Source of the DNA: Archilochus colubris
Taxonomy: Eukaryota; Chordata; Aves; Apodiformes; Trochilidae
DNA: 64,000 bases
Direction of reading: 5' to 3'
Assembly (NCBI GenBank): GCA_023079485.1
Contig: CM041090.1
Span: forward strand, 32,514,874 to 32,578,873
Shown: one piece after another, positions 1 through 35,796 of the stretch
Position numbering within the stretch: the stretch's first letter is position 1
Layout of the letters: every line of letters begins with the position of its first letter
Notes under the pieces: model-generated
The model's input: only the letters and a program-made list of their open reading frames with translations
Told to the model about the DNA's origin: nothing
Database searches by the model: none
Position numbers and translations under genes: made by a program

Positions 1-2
1 CT

Positions 3-24648
<24,646 letters not shown>

Positions 24649-24915
24649 AAAGCTTTGTTTTCATCTATAATGCTGTAGTAACTGTCAGTCTTCTGTGTAG
24701 TACTCACCTGTACTTCTGTAACCCAGTTAGGTTAGGTTGTCAGATGGATTTGTGTTAAGTTGACTAGAAAAAAAGGGACAGTGCATTGAAGAGCTGGTCG
24801 GTGGGATTTCTTTGAAGGAAAATTGGATGAGATTTTTAGATGGTTATTTGGTAGATGTGGTCTTTGATGGCTCATGTTATATAAAATAAAATCTGTAGCA
24901 AGACTTTCAATGCTA
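24649..24915 (+). terminator. DYNC1H1: DYNC1H1 3' UTR and polyadenylation signal
   Basis: The stop codon is followed by about 240 bases of AT-rich, non-coding sequence ending in AATAAA at 24,885-24,890. A T-rich and TG-rich downstream region (24,920-24,965, with a run of ten Ts) fits a cleavage-stimulating element, so cleavage probably falls near 24,900-24,915. The exact site is inferred. Confidence 0.75.
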
Positions 24916-27307
24916 TCTGTTATTCTGGTGATGTGTTTTTGCTTTTTTTTTTTTGTTTGTTTGTCTGGAAAAAATGTACCCATACTGATATTTTTGGAGA
25001 ATAACAAGTAATAAGTTGGTATTCAAGCCTGTTGTTGACCTTCATGCAGCTCACTGCAGCTGGTTCAGCTGACCTTCAGTTATAAGAACCTTGGAATGTA
25101 ATTAAGTCTTCAGTGCTGTAAGACACAAAGCCTGACATTATCTGCTGTGACAGCTGCATGAAGTATCTGCAGTGAACCAGCTCCTGCTTGAAGTAACCTG
25201 TGTTTACACAGCTGCTGAGATGCATTCAGAATCTAAGAGTATCCTGAGCAAGACTTTCTTGTCCTACTGACCACAGAGCCTTCTCTTAAGCTGCTCTTGT
25301 GAAAAAAGCCTTGTTTTGTAACTCATTAAGCCCAGGAGGATGGTATTAAATGCTTAAACAAGGAGTTAAATATTATTGCAGACTCACGTTACCAAATAGG
25401 GAAGCTGAGTTCTTGCCAATTGCTTGGGTTGCTGTAGTGATTTGGTATTTGCTTGCTTTCTCTGCTCCTGAATTAATTGGGTAAACATTTCAGCCCTTCT
25501 GACCATCCTGTCAGAACAACTCCACTAACAAGCATTCAGAGTTGCATTTGAGGAGTAGAGGTGCATAGTTTTTCAGGCTCAAAACAGAAATCTCAAGCTC
25601 CTTCCTTCCAGTGATTCCTCTTGTGAATGCAGTGACTTGCTCTTAAAGTTTTTTTCTGTGAGAAATGGTTCCACAGCACAGGCCTCTGCTGGGAAGAAAA
25701 ATTGAGGAAGAAAAATACCTCAGCCTGCCTCTCATATTTGTCTCAGCCAATTAGTTACCAAAACAGAATTCTTGCTGTCTACCCTCTCCATCTGTTTTCT
25801 ATAGTTAATCTCTGTAGGTTTAGCTGTCCTGGATGCCTTTATTGATTCATAAAGATTGAATCCCAGGCCAGTGCCCGATGTAATCTTTGTGTGCTGCTTG
25901 CAGTTCTCATATCCACTTTGGAGAAACAGAGCTGGGAATGGCATGCATCATCCAAGATCACTTTTGGCTATAACTATGCCTTTATTCTGTTTCAGCTTTT
26001 ATGAACTACTTTCCTTTGCACCACCAGAATATTGGTATCTGAAATTCATACCTCCAGGATCATGTCATACACACTGTACAGCAAGGAAGGAGGACTGCTA
26101 GCTTCTGCTAGCAGTATACTCTGGATCCCAGTTGCAGCATGAAGTATTAGCTTAAATATGTACAACTTCTGTCTGTTAACTGCACCATTCTCTCAGCAAC
26201 TCCTCTTTGCCACAGCACTGCACTCCAGATTGCAGATGAAGAGGAAAGAAAAATTCCTTTAATAAAATAAACATGCAGCTGTTAATGAAAGAGTGGAAGG
26301 ATGGAAGGCTACAAGTTAAATAGAATTTTGAGTAGCTTTCCATTTAAGTATAAAAGAAGCTGCAAATCAAGAATCTCTGCCAGTCATATAGAATGAATGC
26401 TTTCACAAGTAGTTGATACCAACATACTTCATGTCATCATAGAATTTATTACAATGGTTTTTAGAGATAGTAAGTAGTTACCTTTCCACATAAATGGACT
26501 ATCCAGGCTCTAAAGATGATAAATTACCATACAGGAGAGGGAGATCAGTTTTTGCTGACCAACTGGCCTCTCATCTTTGTGTTCATGATCATTCTCACCT
26601 AGGGAGGAGAGCATTTTCTGCTCACATGTTCAATTTCTCATTCCAGCTTCTAGACTGGCATGTACACTGAGACTATAATACCTAAAACATTGATCAAGAC
26701 AGGTAGGAACAGATGCATTTACAGCACACAGGAAGTCAATTTCTTCCTGCTTGAAAGGGAAAAGCAAAACAACAACAAACACGGAGATTGCCTCTGGTTG
26801 CAGTCAGCTCGACTTCATGCAGTTCAGTTTTTTGTATTCAAACCTGTGAGATAATTCACTTTGCAGCTCCCTCCCTTCTCTTACATAGGAGATCAGGTGT
26901 ATTAAGAGCCAAACACTGACACAAGGCAGGTGTGAGCTAAGCTATTGGAAACTAACTGCAACTATTCTTCCTTCCTCCTCAACAAATCCTTGTAATACTT
27001 TTCTGAAATTACACTGAATGCAACCAGGTGCCTCCAGTTACCAGACACAGGAGTTAGGCTGTGCTTCAAGAGGCAGTGGGTACCAAAGCTTAGCTGTGAT
27101 TCTGTGGCCATGCCCTAACTTGTTTTCCCTTAGAAGCTTCATTAGTTGATTCCATCTTTCCAGGTGGATCTCAAAGCTGACAGTAGACAAGCTGTCAGCT
27201 GCCTTGGTAACAGGCTTGAGCTAGTTTGCTTTAAGCTTTTCAGTTTGGGTACTGCCTGCAAAAGAAGTCTCTACCAGGTTCATTCTTCAGAACAATTTGC
27301 CCAACAG
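24916..27307. other. Convergent intergenic spacer, nothing coding seen
   Basis: About 2.4 kb between the polyadenylation site of DYNC1H1 and that of the minus-strand unknown gene. The open frames (for example 25,856-26,101 + and 25,732-25,944 -) are short and lack recognisable residues patterns or splice context. Modules such as 'cttcatgcagct' and 'ctgcagtgaaccagct' recur in rearranged order around 25,040-25,200, which I take as chance or decayed repeat. Confidence 0.7.
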
Positions 27308-27313
27308 TTTATT
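27308..27313 (-). terminator. Polyadenylation signal of unidentified minus-strand gene
   Basis: On the minus strand AATAAA occurs 11 bases after the stop codon (TAA, 27,327-27,325), implying an extremely short 3' UTR. A hexamer this close to the stop supports 27,849-27,325 as the true terminal exon. Confidence 0.6.
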
Positions 27314-27324
27314 CAAACATCAGG

Positions 27325-30300
27325 TTAAGTTGCACGGAATTTCTTTCGCAGTTTTTCACTAGAACTCTCTGGAACAGGAATCCCTTGTTTCCTTTTAATT
27401 AGGGGCTGTTCAGCCATTGTTCCATCACAATCAGGTGCAAGTGTAGCAAGCCAGGTGTCACCTGAGCTTCCAAGGACCTCTGCAGAGGCTGGAGGGCTAA
27501 TACTCATCAGTAAGGAATGGTCAGGTGTCAGCCCTGTGGAACAAAATCCTTCTGTGGCTCTAGGCAGTTCAGACAACTGCAACAGGCTTCTCCCTAAATC
27601 CTCCTCTTGGCTGGGAAGTTCCAGTGGTGCTTTATAGTCATTTACTGTCTGAACTTCACTGACTTTTGCTTCGGGGTAGTGCCAGTCTGGAGGAGACTCT
27701 TCATCTTCCGAAGTATCAGAATACTCCAAACCCATTGCTTTTGGGGCACTGTTCACCCACGGTGCAATTTTTATACTGGCTAAAGAGTTCAAGCTGCAGT
27801 CAGAGGAAATGGATGCATCTTCTGAATCACCATCATAAGGATCTAAAAACTAAAATAAAGGTCTCTAAATACAATGGATGCTTATCTGTCTGTTAAAAAC
27901 TAAAACATGCTACATAGGGTGGGCTTTAAAACCTCTTTCAACATTAGTCACAGACTTACTATGGAAGTCTTTTGGGGTTTTTAGGCACACATTCCCATTT
28001 ATATTTTAATGTATGGATGCTACCGTGAGAACAAGTGTAGCCAAACCTACTTGCAATCCCCTGGAGTTCCTTGCTTTCTTGAGTCCTCCAGCAAACAGGC
28101 TAGGCAAAGCCTTTTAAAGAGAAATTAGTTAGCATAGGTTTATAGAGCACTTTGCTATGGATTATTGATCAAAGTAAAACCAGAGTAGAGAAAAATCCCA
28201 GAGAAGAGAAATACAGATTGTCCCCATGCTAAAAGAGTAAAACGTGTATCCGAGTCCAACTTTTAAAAGCCTGGTAAATTTAGCCTGAAATAGAGGGACT
28301 GAGAGAGCTCTGGTTGTAACTCTTACTGCACTTCAACCACTGCTGTAAAGGCAGCCATGGGTAACTGTGTACCTGACCAGCAGAAAAGTAAATCAAATCA
28401 GCATTTAATGAAAAGTTGACAAGATAGAGAGTTCAGAGAGCTTTCCTCCCACTGAAGGTCCTTATGGTTCTTTTACATAGAGATAACCACAAATTCAGAT
28501 GGATTACAAATTTGCTGTCTTTTGGAGAGTTCTGTAGCTGGCACACTCAAACCAAGTCCTTCCAATCAGTCTCAATATCTCCACTGTAACACTGAGGTCT
28601 CAGGCTTCTTTTCCCCATGGGGTTAAACATGGACCTGTCCAGAGCTGGACAAAGAACTTTCTTCATGAATTTATGCTCAAGCTGAAATGGTGCTTGGAGT
28701 CTGAGCCTGTTAACACACACAAAACCAAAAGGTAGGGAGGCAGCCTTTTAAAAGCAAACCCCAGGTAAAAAGCAGTCACAGAAAGGAAAGTGCTCCTTCA
28801 TAAGGATCCATCACAGATGCTCAGAGAAGAAGCTGCCAGTCACTGCTGCCACTGCTCTCAGCCTGGTGCAAAGCAGGGCTGGGCCAGGCTGGACTCCTCA
28901 CAACTGGAACCTGAAGGCTTTAGTGGAGGAGAACTGAAGTCTAAGCCCATTTGTGATTTTATGTTCTTTTGCTAGCTCAAGGACAAAGAGACATTCCCCC
29001 AAAGGCAGCATTTAGTGCTGGGCAAAGCAGTTTCTGCTTCTCCAAAAGCACAGAAAACCCCCAGTCCTGGCCTGGCACCTGCCTTAGCATCCTCAGCAAA
29101 AGCAGTCACCTCTTTGTCCAAGCTGGCACCTTTGCAAGCCCCTCTTCTACCCAGCCCAGACATCAGAGTCCAGACAGACAGACATAAAAACCTACAGCCC
29201 TGTTTCTCTTGGGAAAACATGGACACCTCCAGCTTTCCCCTGTGCTTTCTGGAAGGAAAAGTGGTGGCACAGTCCTGACAAACAGCTGCTCTAAACCACA
29301 GAGCACAGCAATTCACATGGACTAACAGTGGGCATCAATTCTAAATGGTTTTACCAAGAAATTATTTTCTTCTCCATTCCAGAACCAGGTCTTTTTGCAT
29401 CAACACCAGACACACTATTCTGACAGAACAAAGTTTGGAAGTTACCAATACTCGTAAGTAACTGCCACATCCACAGAGGTGATCTCTTAATCTCATCCCG
29501 AAGGGACATCAGAAATCAGAAGTTTTTTTACTTAGACTTGTAGAAATCCCACTGGAACCAGAGCTGCTGAATGTTAACCACTAGAAACAACCCAGTTCAG
29601 TTTTAAGCACTTCTAAGTGCTCATATTACACTTGTCTACCTAAAACATCCTCCCAGAATCACTTTTGCTAAAATTAGAAACAGTTGTCAGGAAGAGCCTG
29701 ATGGGTAGAACAATGACGGATTTGGGGCTGTTGGGTTTCTTTCCCCTCTTCTCCTTTCCTCACAAAACCACCAGCACCAGCAACCACGCCTTAGACCCTC
29801 CCTACTGAGACTGCAGCAGGGGCTGGAGACCCTTCAGGGACTCTCACCACTATCAAAATGCTTCAGAGATTTGGTTCTTACCTCTGCACTAGATTCAGAC
29901 TCGGACTCTGTACTTGACTCTACTGTGCACTTCTGCTGCAGAAGAAGAAGAGAAAGAAATGCTACTCAAAGTAGAAGTTACTACAGCTTCAGGTCAAAGC
30001 TGAAGTTCTAGTACACGCTGTAGATGCTGTGTTTCTCTAAAGCTTTCTCATCTGAAGCCAGCTTGTCCTTCCAAATATCCTACATCTGTGATGCTGGTTG
30101 AGTTGTACAAGGGAGACATAAGGGGAAAATAGAAGTCTTCCCCCTCTCCAGGAGAAAAAAAAAAAAAAAAAAGTAAGATGGGAAGCTATCCAGAACACAC
30201 CTTGCATTTGCTAGGTACAGTTACTCCAGGTCTGTAAGTAACTTTTTAAAACATTGGTTGATTTCCACTGAGGCATTGAAGTTTTTATTTCTTTTCGTTT

Positions 30301-30667
30301 GGTGGGCTGAAGTGTTAATGTAGATAAAGTACTAAAGCTATACCCTCATTTTTTTCTGAAGCTCTTTCTACAGAGACCTTATACACAAAGACACACACAC
30401 ACCCCTTGTTCCCCAGGTGGTAGCACAGAGCTAACACCTTCATCCCTCACTTTTGGTTTCTTAGCAGGTGACACCATTTGAAGTAAATCATTCACACGTG
30501 TTCTTCATGCACTCATTCCCAGCACCATCAGGCTGACTACGGAGCAACTCACACTTTCTACATTGTATTTTAGCACAGACAGAAAGCAGCAATTAGAAAA
30601 AAGTTACCATGTATTTACGTGCCAGTCTTTCTAGGTGGTTTGAGCTTTTAACAGACTCCTTCATTTT
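27325..30667 (-). CDS. Unidentified acidic nuclear-type protein, four 3' exons
   Basis: I do not recognise this gene. Four minus-strand exons could be built: 30667-30608, 29935-29882, 28110-28051 and 27849-27325. Each has an AG acceptor, a GT donor (GTAACT, GTAAGA, GTAGGT) and phase 0 at both ends. Their lengths are 60, 54, 60 and 525 nt, so the frame never shifts. The peptides are KMKESVKSSNHLERLARKYM, QKCTVESSTESESESSAE and ALPSLFAGGLKKARNSRGLQ, then a 174-residue terminal exon starting FLDPYDGDSEDASIS. That exon has two acidic serine clusters (DGDSEDAS, SDTSEDEESPP), several S/T-P sites, and a tail with KRK ... KLRKK spaced like a bipartite nuclear-localisation signal. The first 60-nt exon is open only in phase 0. 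The 5' end is not established. It converges with DYNC1H1. From memory, human has no coding gene here, so it may be a lineage-retained or fast-evolving gene. Confidence 0.65.
30155..30172. repeat. Poly-A run
   Basis: Eighteen consecutive A bases inside an intron of the unidentified minus-strand gene. No flanking retroelement body was recognised. Confidence 0.9.
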
Positions 30668-31122
30668 CTGAGCAGCTATTAAAACAGGCAGAGAGTAGGA
30701 AAACACATTAGAGAAAATCTTATCATAGATAAATTGTCCAGACACAGTAACTCCCTTGTGTTAGAAAGGTTGGTCATTCCTTCACAAAGTCTGTGTTAAG
30801 TTCTCAGTCAAAGGCTATTTAAAAAGAAATAAAAGCCACTGTCTTCTACCAAAACAGTGTCCTGATTGATTGGTCCTTCATGCAGCACAAGAAAAATATA
30901 TAATTTTTTTAAAAAGAAAGCTTATACTCTGTAAAGCAGAATTTTTTTCCTGTTTTTTTTTAAAGTACTGCAAGTTTGCTAAACCATCAAAGAAGGATTT
31001 GTAGTCAAGACATCAAACCAGACAAGAGAGGGACAAATGCAAAGCTCTGCTGAGATTCAACCCTCTATCCCAGTCCTCCCATAGCAGCATTCACCTGTAC
31101 CCTTCCTACCCCCCACCCCCCT

Positions 31123-31155
31123 TCCAAAAAAAAAAAAAAAAAGAAAGAAAGAAAG
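31123..31155. repeat. Poly-A / GAAA microsatellite
   Basis: A run of A bases passes into repeated AAAG units; the other strand is a pure pyrimidine tract. Simple-sequence slippage is the plain explanation. Confidence 0.85.
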
Positions 31156-31186
31156 GGCTCAGTTACAGAGTGTTTCCTCCTTCCCA

Positions 31187-31295
31187 TACCCTCCATGGGC
31201 TGCCCAGCCCCATGCCTCTTCCTCCATCGCTGCCTCCTCTCAGCTGAGGCCATCGTGCTCCCAGCACCTCCACCCCCCTCCAGCTTTATAGGCTG
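31187..31295 (-). promoter_or_regulatory. Possible promoter and first exon of the unidentified gene
   Basis: Speculative. On the minus strand CTATAAAG lies at about 31,290-31,283 in a GC-rich patch. About 30 bases downstream is an ATG (near 31,248) opening MASAERRQRWRKRHGAGQ. The frame stays open to a phase-0 GTAACT site near 31,165, which could join the 30,667 exon in frame; an alternative GTATGG donor would break phase. The donor is weak and the upstream sequence is low-complexity. Confidence 0.25.
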
Positions 31296-31320
31296 GAGCC
31301 CTGCTGCCCCTCCTTCCCCC

Positions 31321-31365
31321 CAGCCCCCACACATGCCCCTCAGCCCCCACACATGCCCCTCAGCC
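31321..31365. repeat. 20-bp perfect tandem repeat (2 copies plus partial)
   Basis: The unit 'cagcccccacacatgcccct' occurs twice back to back and starts a third time (cagcc). It lies just upstream, in the minus-strand sense, of the possible promoter at 31.3 kb. Confidence 0.9.
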
Positions 31366-31399
31366 TGGAGGCTTTGCTCTTTTGAAAAATGTGAGAGTG

Positions 31400-34300
31400 A
31401 AGCAAGGAAAAAGGGAGTAAAGTGTCCCCATGGAAGCACTTTGTGCCACTGCTGGGGTCTCCAGACTCCTCTTCTTGAGGGGTTCACAAGAGCCAACTGT
31501 GTGGGGGTCTACAGCACATTTCACATGCAAAATAGTACAACAGTTTGAGTCCTCTGGTCCATTACCTTTCTCTAAGTGTATAGATACATAAAGCACCTCT
31601 ATACACAGACATGCATAGGCATGGGTTTGCCAGGCCTGATGGCCACAGATGCAACACTCTCCTTCTGCTCCCCCAGTTTGTTGCAGCCTTCAGGCTGATA
31701 GAAGATAGGCAACAGTCAAAGGGAAAACACCTCCCCCTTCCAGAGACAGACAGGATGTTCAAAGACACTTCCTCCTGCTCTCTGCTGAATGGTCAGTGGT
31801 GCCTGGACACACAAAGCCTCCTGAGCATCTCTCTGATCACTTGCAATCTGCCATGTGTGATTTGAGGAACTTCAGGTAACACCTTGACTTGCCACCACTT
31901 GCTAAGAAAAGGAACAACTGGTTTGCTATTTTTAAATACAAGGAATACTTTTTTATAAAAAAAAAAATTAATTTTTTTTAGATTTAGCAAAGAACTATGA
32001 CCTAGGCCCATATTTCACAAAGTAGAGGTGATTTGACCCTTTAAAAGCCACATCTGCATTACCCTCCTTTTCCTCGCTTTTATAGGAAAATGAGAAAGTA
32101 GTTCTTTTTACTTACTGAAATAAAATTCTTCTTCTCATTATTTACTTCCTAGCTGGCTTTCTTACATCTTCCTGCACAACACAGGAGGTTTTTAGATTAA
32201 TTTTAAAATGAGTACAAAAGCCTTCCAAAAACAAGCACCACTATGGAGCTGGCAATGGGCTGTGGTTCTGAAAAGGCAGAGAAGGAAATTCCTGAGTAGG
32301 TGTCAGTGAGAGCAGCTCACACACTCCCCAAGTCTTCTGCCTCCATCTGAGTTACAACCTGTCACATAGATCTCCTTTTCCACCTTCTCTACCCAGGCCA
32401 GGACCACCTGATGGTTATTCCCAATCTTTAGAGTCTCCCACTGCTCTCACAGCAAAACAGAGCAACCAAAATTCATCTACCATCCCCCCAGGACCTCCCA
32501 CCAGGTAAGAGCCCTGTGTTAGTGCCTGCAGTGCCAGCTAAGTTAAATGAGTGCATAAATCATCATCCTTAATCCATACACCTGGCTTTCAGTCATTTCT
32601 CCCACAAAAGTCTGCTCAAAATTAACCACTGATGCTTTGCAAGCAGCACATGAGCAACATCTGGGCCTCTGGAGAACTGTTGGTCTGTGAGGGACTGACT
32701 GCAGGTGACAAGGTGACTGTAAGGTTGTGACCAGGCCAGGGCTTGCACAATGAACCTGCTGCCAGCACCCATCTGGGCAAGGGTCAAGCAGCAGAGGTAC
32801 AAACCAACAACAGATTTCCAAGATAAATTTTGGGTTTCCACATTGCAAAGCACAGAGGCAGTTCCATTGCCAGGGCAGCTTTCAGCCATTCCCTGACTGG
32901 CTGGTGCTGCAGGAACAAGGAGGGTGCCCAGAGGCTTCCAGAGGCACAGAAATGCTTTCTCGAGCCATTTGTTGTCATAATTTATTGTACAGCTGCTTGG
33001 TGTCTTGGCTCCCCTTGTCATTCCTAGAAAAAAAACCTTGCCCTGCACAGACCTTGTGCCAGCCTCAGGTGCCTCTGATTTCCCCTGCTCCAGGCTTTGT
33101 GGCCAAACAAGAGCAGAGGTGTCACAGTGGTTTGGAAAGGTCTCAATCCTTGCTCAGGGGTGCTGCTGTCCCATTGGGTGCCCACAGGAGGCCAGAGCTG
33201 TGGCAGCCCTCCCCACAGAGCAGTTCAGCCTCCACATTATAATTTCCCATCTAATAAATCACACAAGCACCTCTGCCATTCTTTAAAAATGTAATTCCTC
33301 CTTCATCCCCCCTCAGTTTGAAATAGAGAGACAAAACATACTAAATTGTCTGCCCTGAAACGTGCTGGAGGAAAAACTGTAGAAAGCTCATTAAAAAAAA
33401 TTCGTTTTTGAGGAAAAATCCTTAAAGCTCTGGGTCTGGGGCCAGCAGAGTGCAGCTCTTGCAGAGCAGACACTAAAGCTGGGGCAGAGACTGCCTGGGG
33501 CTGCATCTCCATCAGGGAAGGGCCACATGGGCCACGAGGGCCATGCCTGTCCTGCCATAAGTTACCTTTGGTGGGCAATGCCTCTCTCTATGTTTTAATC
33601 CTCAAGTACTGTTGGAAAGGCCAACACCAGTATTACTTGTGCTATTTAGACATTAGGAACCTAGTTTTTCACTCATAAAACATTTTTTTATTGCAAGATG
33701 GGATAGTATTGCAGTGAGGAGGTATTTTACTTCATTTACAATAGGGAAGAATCAAAGCAAGATGCTAACTCCAAATGAAGTTCATCAGATGAAACAAGGG
33801 CAGATCAGAGAAGTAAGATCTGCAGCCATTTGGTTCCACCCACCATCAAATTCTAACCAAAAACATTTCATTCAGTTTCAGTCTGAGAGTGCTGTGAGAA
33901 ACTGGAGAAAAGGTGCTGCAGACACTGCAAGATCTCATTCCACGCTGTGTGTTTCTACCTATGAGCAGTGTAGGAAATCTTCCAGAATTCACTTCCTATT
34001 AAAATCAAGCTGTGAGCAAAGGTATTAAAAATATACTTTACAGGTATGTTTCGCAGAACAGAAATTGGCTTTGTCCTTTACTTGAACAGATGGTTCAGTA
34101 TAAGACTGGAAGTATGGATATACTGCAACTGCTGCTGCAGTTTCCTCATGCCCACAGTGTACTCCAAAAAGTGCTACAGCACCTAATATTGTTAATGTAT
34201 GGCTGTTACTTCTTCACAAGAATAAAAAGAGAGAATGAAGGCGACCTCTAAATTCCTGCACTCACAGCTGTTTCCACATAACAACATCCTGTTCTTATAT

Positions 34301-35609
34301 CCTCATTAGGTCATCTCCCTGCAATGCACAACAGAAAGGTGTGGGAGACAAAGAAATGTCCTTGGGGTCTCCAGTTTGTGAGTACAGAAGTGCTGTATTC
34401 TGAGGCAGCTGTTCAGGATACTCCTGAGGAACCATGTCCAAAATAAGGACTATTACATGGTACAGAAACCATAAGGAGTCATTCAGATTCTGAGTGTTCT
34501 CTTGCCCATGAGGCAGCATTATCTGGAGACTTGATAAGGAGGTTAGAGAAAACAGCTTCAGCTCTTGACTTATCTTCATGTCTTGGTGTATCTCTGACCT
34601 TAGAAAAATCACTGCAGCCCTTCTTAAACTGTTTCCCCACTTGCAAAACATAGGTGTACTACTGTTTTCTTTAATCTGATATTTTCTTTAATACTTCAGT
34701 CATCTGGGATGTCATAGATGGCTGGGGAAGATGGAAGGTACTGAATTTTCTGAAAACAGCAATAAAGTTAACATGTCACAGTAGCAGCACATTAATAAGC
34801 CAGGAAACCATGCTGGCATTTGGAGAGGGAATTTAATTTTTAAAGTGTGTCTGGGCTGTTGCTGTTTTACTTCCAAGTTTGTTCACAAACACTGGAGAGG
34901 AAATATTTTGCCTTACTCAAAATACAGCTCTTTAGTCACCCACAGATTTCTTTGACAGGCTGATGCTGTACTGAAGATGAAGTATTTTATAGTAATGTCC
35001 CAGGGGCATCCACATCCTCTTCTTTCCTTTGGGGCTGTGAGGCATTTTGGCTGCCTCTGTTCCCTCAGCCATTTCCTTAGGAACAAGACTGGGGTCTTGT
35101 AATCAGGATACTGAGGAACCAAGAAAGGCTGTAAGACTGTGACTGTGCTGGCTCCCTTGCCTAAAAGCCCAGCTATATGTGACTACTTTAAAATAACTTC
35201 TGTACATTCCTCCTCTGAGCTCAGTTTCATCAGTAATTGCATCACCTGAAGAAAGAAGGATGTGGAGTGAACCTGAAGGCTGACACACACCACCCCCAGC
35301 CCCATGAGACATACTCTTGGCTGCTGGGCTGATTTTTCAGTGTGTTTTAAAGTCTGCAACACCACTGAGAGAACAAAGCTCCAGCATCCTCATACCCATA
35401 TCCACCCCAAAGGCACTGCTGCTTCTGATGTGTGATCTGATCTAATCCTATCAGGTGGAAGACAAAGGTTACTCTGGAGACTCCTCTCATGTGTTCTGCC
35501 CCACTTGAATTTTAATTCATTGTTTCCCTGAACTTTGGAGACCAATGTCATGACAGCCACCTGCTTTGGGTTGTGTGGAGTTACTTGCCTGGATATGTGC
35601 ACAGCTTCT
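31400..35609. other. Non-coding spacer with one ambiguous ORF region
   Basis: I see no firm exon here. The best candidate is minus-strand 34,651-34,295, where two overlapping frames both look moderately coding: one starts RRAAVIFLRSEIHQDMK and ends GDDLMRI-stop; the other follows a TTTTTCTAAG acceptor. No suitable donor or homology decides it. Other long frames (33,048-32,593 minus; 33,714-34,028 plus) lack splice support and look like chance. Confidence 0.5.
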
Positions 35610-35796
35610 TGTAGTGAAATGAGGCAACCAGGTGCCACTAATTGCCAGGGAATGAGCATGAGCTTACCTTTTATTGGCCCCCTGGTCCTGCTCATGCGCA
35701 GTGGGGGCCCACCCTAACTAGGCACAGGTGGGCTTGACACAAGCTCATGCTCACTACCTGGCAATTAGTGGCACCTGGTTGCCTCATTTCACTACA
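35610..35796. repeat. Long near-perfect inverted repeat (56-bp arms)
   Basis: Left arm 35,610-35,665 (starts tgtagtgaaatgaggcaacc) and right arm 35,741-35,796 (ends gcctcatttcactaca) are reverse complements with only two mismatches. The 75-bp spacer carries a further 7-bp inverted pair (GGCCCCC / GGGGGCC) and GCCCACC / GGTGGGC. The short word 'gcttc' occurs just outside both ends, offset by one base on the left, so a target-site duplication is possible but not clean. It could be a small terminal-inverted-repeat element, a hairpin RNA source, or a local inverted duplication. Confidence 0.85.

Noticed and set aside
25030..25205. Possible inverted repeat involving 'cttcatgcagct' and 'ctgcagtgaaccagct'
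   Set aside because: The matching words are in swapped order rather than collinear, so they do not form one hairpin; probably chance.
28972..29316. 114-codon minus-strand frame within an intron of the unknown gene
   Set aside because: No splice sites in phase with the neighbouring exons, an open frame also exists on the opposite strand, and nothing in the composition suggests a domain.
32543..33294. Several overlapping frames of 64-151 codons on both strands
   Set aside because: Moderately GC-rich non-coding sequence; frames overlap in all directions without motifs, splice signals or a consistent strand.
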